Assembly (NCBI GenBank): GCA_051649305.1 | Contig: JBOFGV010000001.1 | Coordinates: forward strand, 1 to 64,000 | Length of the DNA: 64,000 bases | DNA from: JADCCX01 sp051649305 | GTDB taxonomy: Bacteria > Pseudomonadota > Alphaproteobacteria > Rhizobiales > Beijerinckiaceae | Direction of reading: 5' to 3' | Part shown: one piece after another, positions 63,117 through 64,000 of the stretch | Layout of the letters: each line of letters opens with the position of its first letter | Position numbering within the stretch: position 1 is the first letter of the stretch | Notes under the pieces: generated by a model | What the model saw: only the letters and a program-made list of their open reading frames with translations | Database searches by the model: none | Told to the model about the DNA's origin: nothing | Position numbers and translations under genes: made by a program

Positions 63117-64000
63117 ATGACCCTGAATGATGCAGCCAACAGACGTGCCGAACAAGGTCGCGTGACGCTGCAGATCATTGCAGACCGTCTTGCGGTATCG
63201 ACAGCAACAGTCTCCCTTGCCCTGCGTGACAGCACCGTGGTTGCGGATGTGACGAAGCGCAAGGTGCAGCGTGTCGCCCGCGAAATGGGCTACATCTACA
63301 ATCGATCCGCTGCCAGCCTGCGCACCTCCCGCACCAATATTCTGGCCGTTGCTTTCCACGATGTGTCGAATCCCTATTTTGCAGAAATGCTGACAGCGAT
63401 TGACGAAACAGTTCGCTCCAGCGGTCGCACCATTTTGCTTGGCACATGCAACGAGAGCATTCCACGGCAGGAAAACGTGCTGTCATCTCTGCGTGAATAC
63501 CGACCGGATGGCATCATCGTCTGTCCCGTCGGCGGTTCCACAGAAGACAGCCTGCGCAACATCGCCGAAAGCGGCATGCCCATCGTTCAGGTCGCCCGCG
63601 AGATTGATGGCCTTGATGCTGACTTCGTGGGCGCTGATGATACGCATTCCGTGGAGATTGCTGTTGATCATCTGATCAAGCTTGGCCACACCCGCATTGC
63701 TTATGTTGGTGGCAACGAGAGCACCTCCAACGGCCGCCTGAGACATCGCAGCTTCAAATCCCATCTCGAAAAGAATGGTCTTCAGTACGACCATAACCTG
63801 ATGATATCGGGGAGCGGAACGCGTGTTACGGGGCTGGACAGTGTTGCCGTGCTAATGGCGCAACGCGATGCACCAACAGCCATCGTCTGCTTCAACGACA
63901 GTGTTGCTTTCGGTGTTCTGCACGGCTTGCAGCGCAGCGGCCTTGAAGCAGGCCGGGACGTCTCGGTTGTTGGCTGTGACGACGTGGGTGACGCGGCACT
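63117..64000 (+). CDS. LacI family transcriptional regulator, 3' truncated by window end
   Basis: The first 294 residues of a LacI/GalR repressor. After a 16-residue N-terminal tail, the helix-turn-helix reads VTLQIIADRLAVSTATVSLALRD; the hinge has VQRVAREMGYIYNRSAASLRTSRT. The periplasmic-binding-like effector domain begins ILAVAFHDVSNPYFAEML and continues to VVGCDDVGDAA at the border. ATG 63117 is preceded by a weak GGC site. Target genes are beyond the window. Confidence 0.93.
   Translation, partial: MTLNDAANRRAEQGRVTLQIIADRLAVSTATVSLALRDSTVVADVTKRKVQRVAREMGYIYNRSAASLRTSRTNILAVAFHDVSNPYFAEMLTAIDETVRSSGRTILLGTCNESIPRQENVLSSLREYRPDGIIVCPVGGSTEDSLRNIAESGMPIVQVAREIDGLDADFVGADDTHSVEIAVDHLIKLGHTRIAYVGGNESTSNGRLRHRSFKSHLEKNGLQYDHNLMISGSGTRVTGLDSVAVLMAQRDAPTAIVCFNDSVAFGVLHGLQRSGLEAGRDVSVVGCDDVGDAA

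Overview
This 64 kb window is a chromosomal segment of an alphaproteobacterium, almost certainly of the order Hyphomicrobiales (Rhizobiales). The evidence is a class I lysyl-tRNA synthetase, GapR, DUF1244 and DUF1036 proteins, an Omp2-type porin, two Omp25/Omp31-like beta-barrels, a PdhS-like cell-cycle histidine kinase, a phasin, and a heat-shock promoter of the RpoH type in front of dnaK. I found no tRNA, rRNA, CRISPR array, transposase or prophage. Most of the window is dense core genome, with a few small accessory inserts.

Layout. 1-5.8 kb: tadA, an RsuA/RluB-family pseudouridine synthase with very long Arg/Gly/Asp-rich tails, rsmD, an MsbA-like ABC exporter and a GNAT enzyme. 5.8-7.3 kb: gapR, DUF1244, N-formylglutamate amidohydrolase. 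7.4-11.4 kb: a translationally coupled run of glycerate kinase, DUF1036 and pyruvate kinase, then a solute-binding protein. 11.4-14.0 kb: a DUF1989 protein and lysS. 14.0-15.4 kb: an accessory Fic gene with a remarkable array of dyad repeats upstream. 15.4-18.1 kb: nfu-like gene, tsaB, rimI, plsC. 18.2-20.7 kb: a small exported protein and dnaK. 20.8-21.5 kb: a two-gene, AT-richer cassette that looks like a toxin and its immunity protein. 21.5-28.2 kb: TRIC channel, thymidine kinase, esterase, a TetR-controlled PspA/YiaAB envelope-stress operon, an Ada-like DNA repair protein, DUF2244 and nth.

28.2-33.1 kb: the major porin between two copies of a 123-bp palindromic repeat, then an inorganic-carbon module (SbtA-like bicarbonate transporter, SbtB-like PII protein, beta-carbonic anhydrase) and a phasin. 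33.3-39.6 kb: PdhS-like kinase, two Omp barrels, a MarR regulator and a YqeY protein. 39.8-47.3 kb: carA, a methyltransferase, a diguanylate cyclase, a small WYL/TfoX operon, a VOC protein, argG and corA. 47.3-50.9 kb: an acyl-CoA dehydrogenase/enoyl-CoA hydratase/SDR operon. 50.9-57.5 kb: Sua5-type TsaC, LysR regulator, thioesterase, flippase, EamA and MFS transporters. 57.6-62.8 kb: M14 peptidase, thiolase and a chromate-resistance pair (rhodanese-ChrB fusion plus ChrA). The window ends inside a LacI-family regulator.

The observations most worth following are the Fic upstream region, with three inverted-repeat pairs at an exact 70-bp period; the candidate toxin/immunity pair beside dnaK; and the complete SbtA/SbtB/carbonic anhydrase module in an apparently heterotrophic lineage. 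Coordinates of short sites were counted by hand and anchored to neighbouring start and stop codons.
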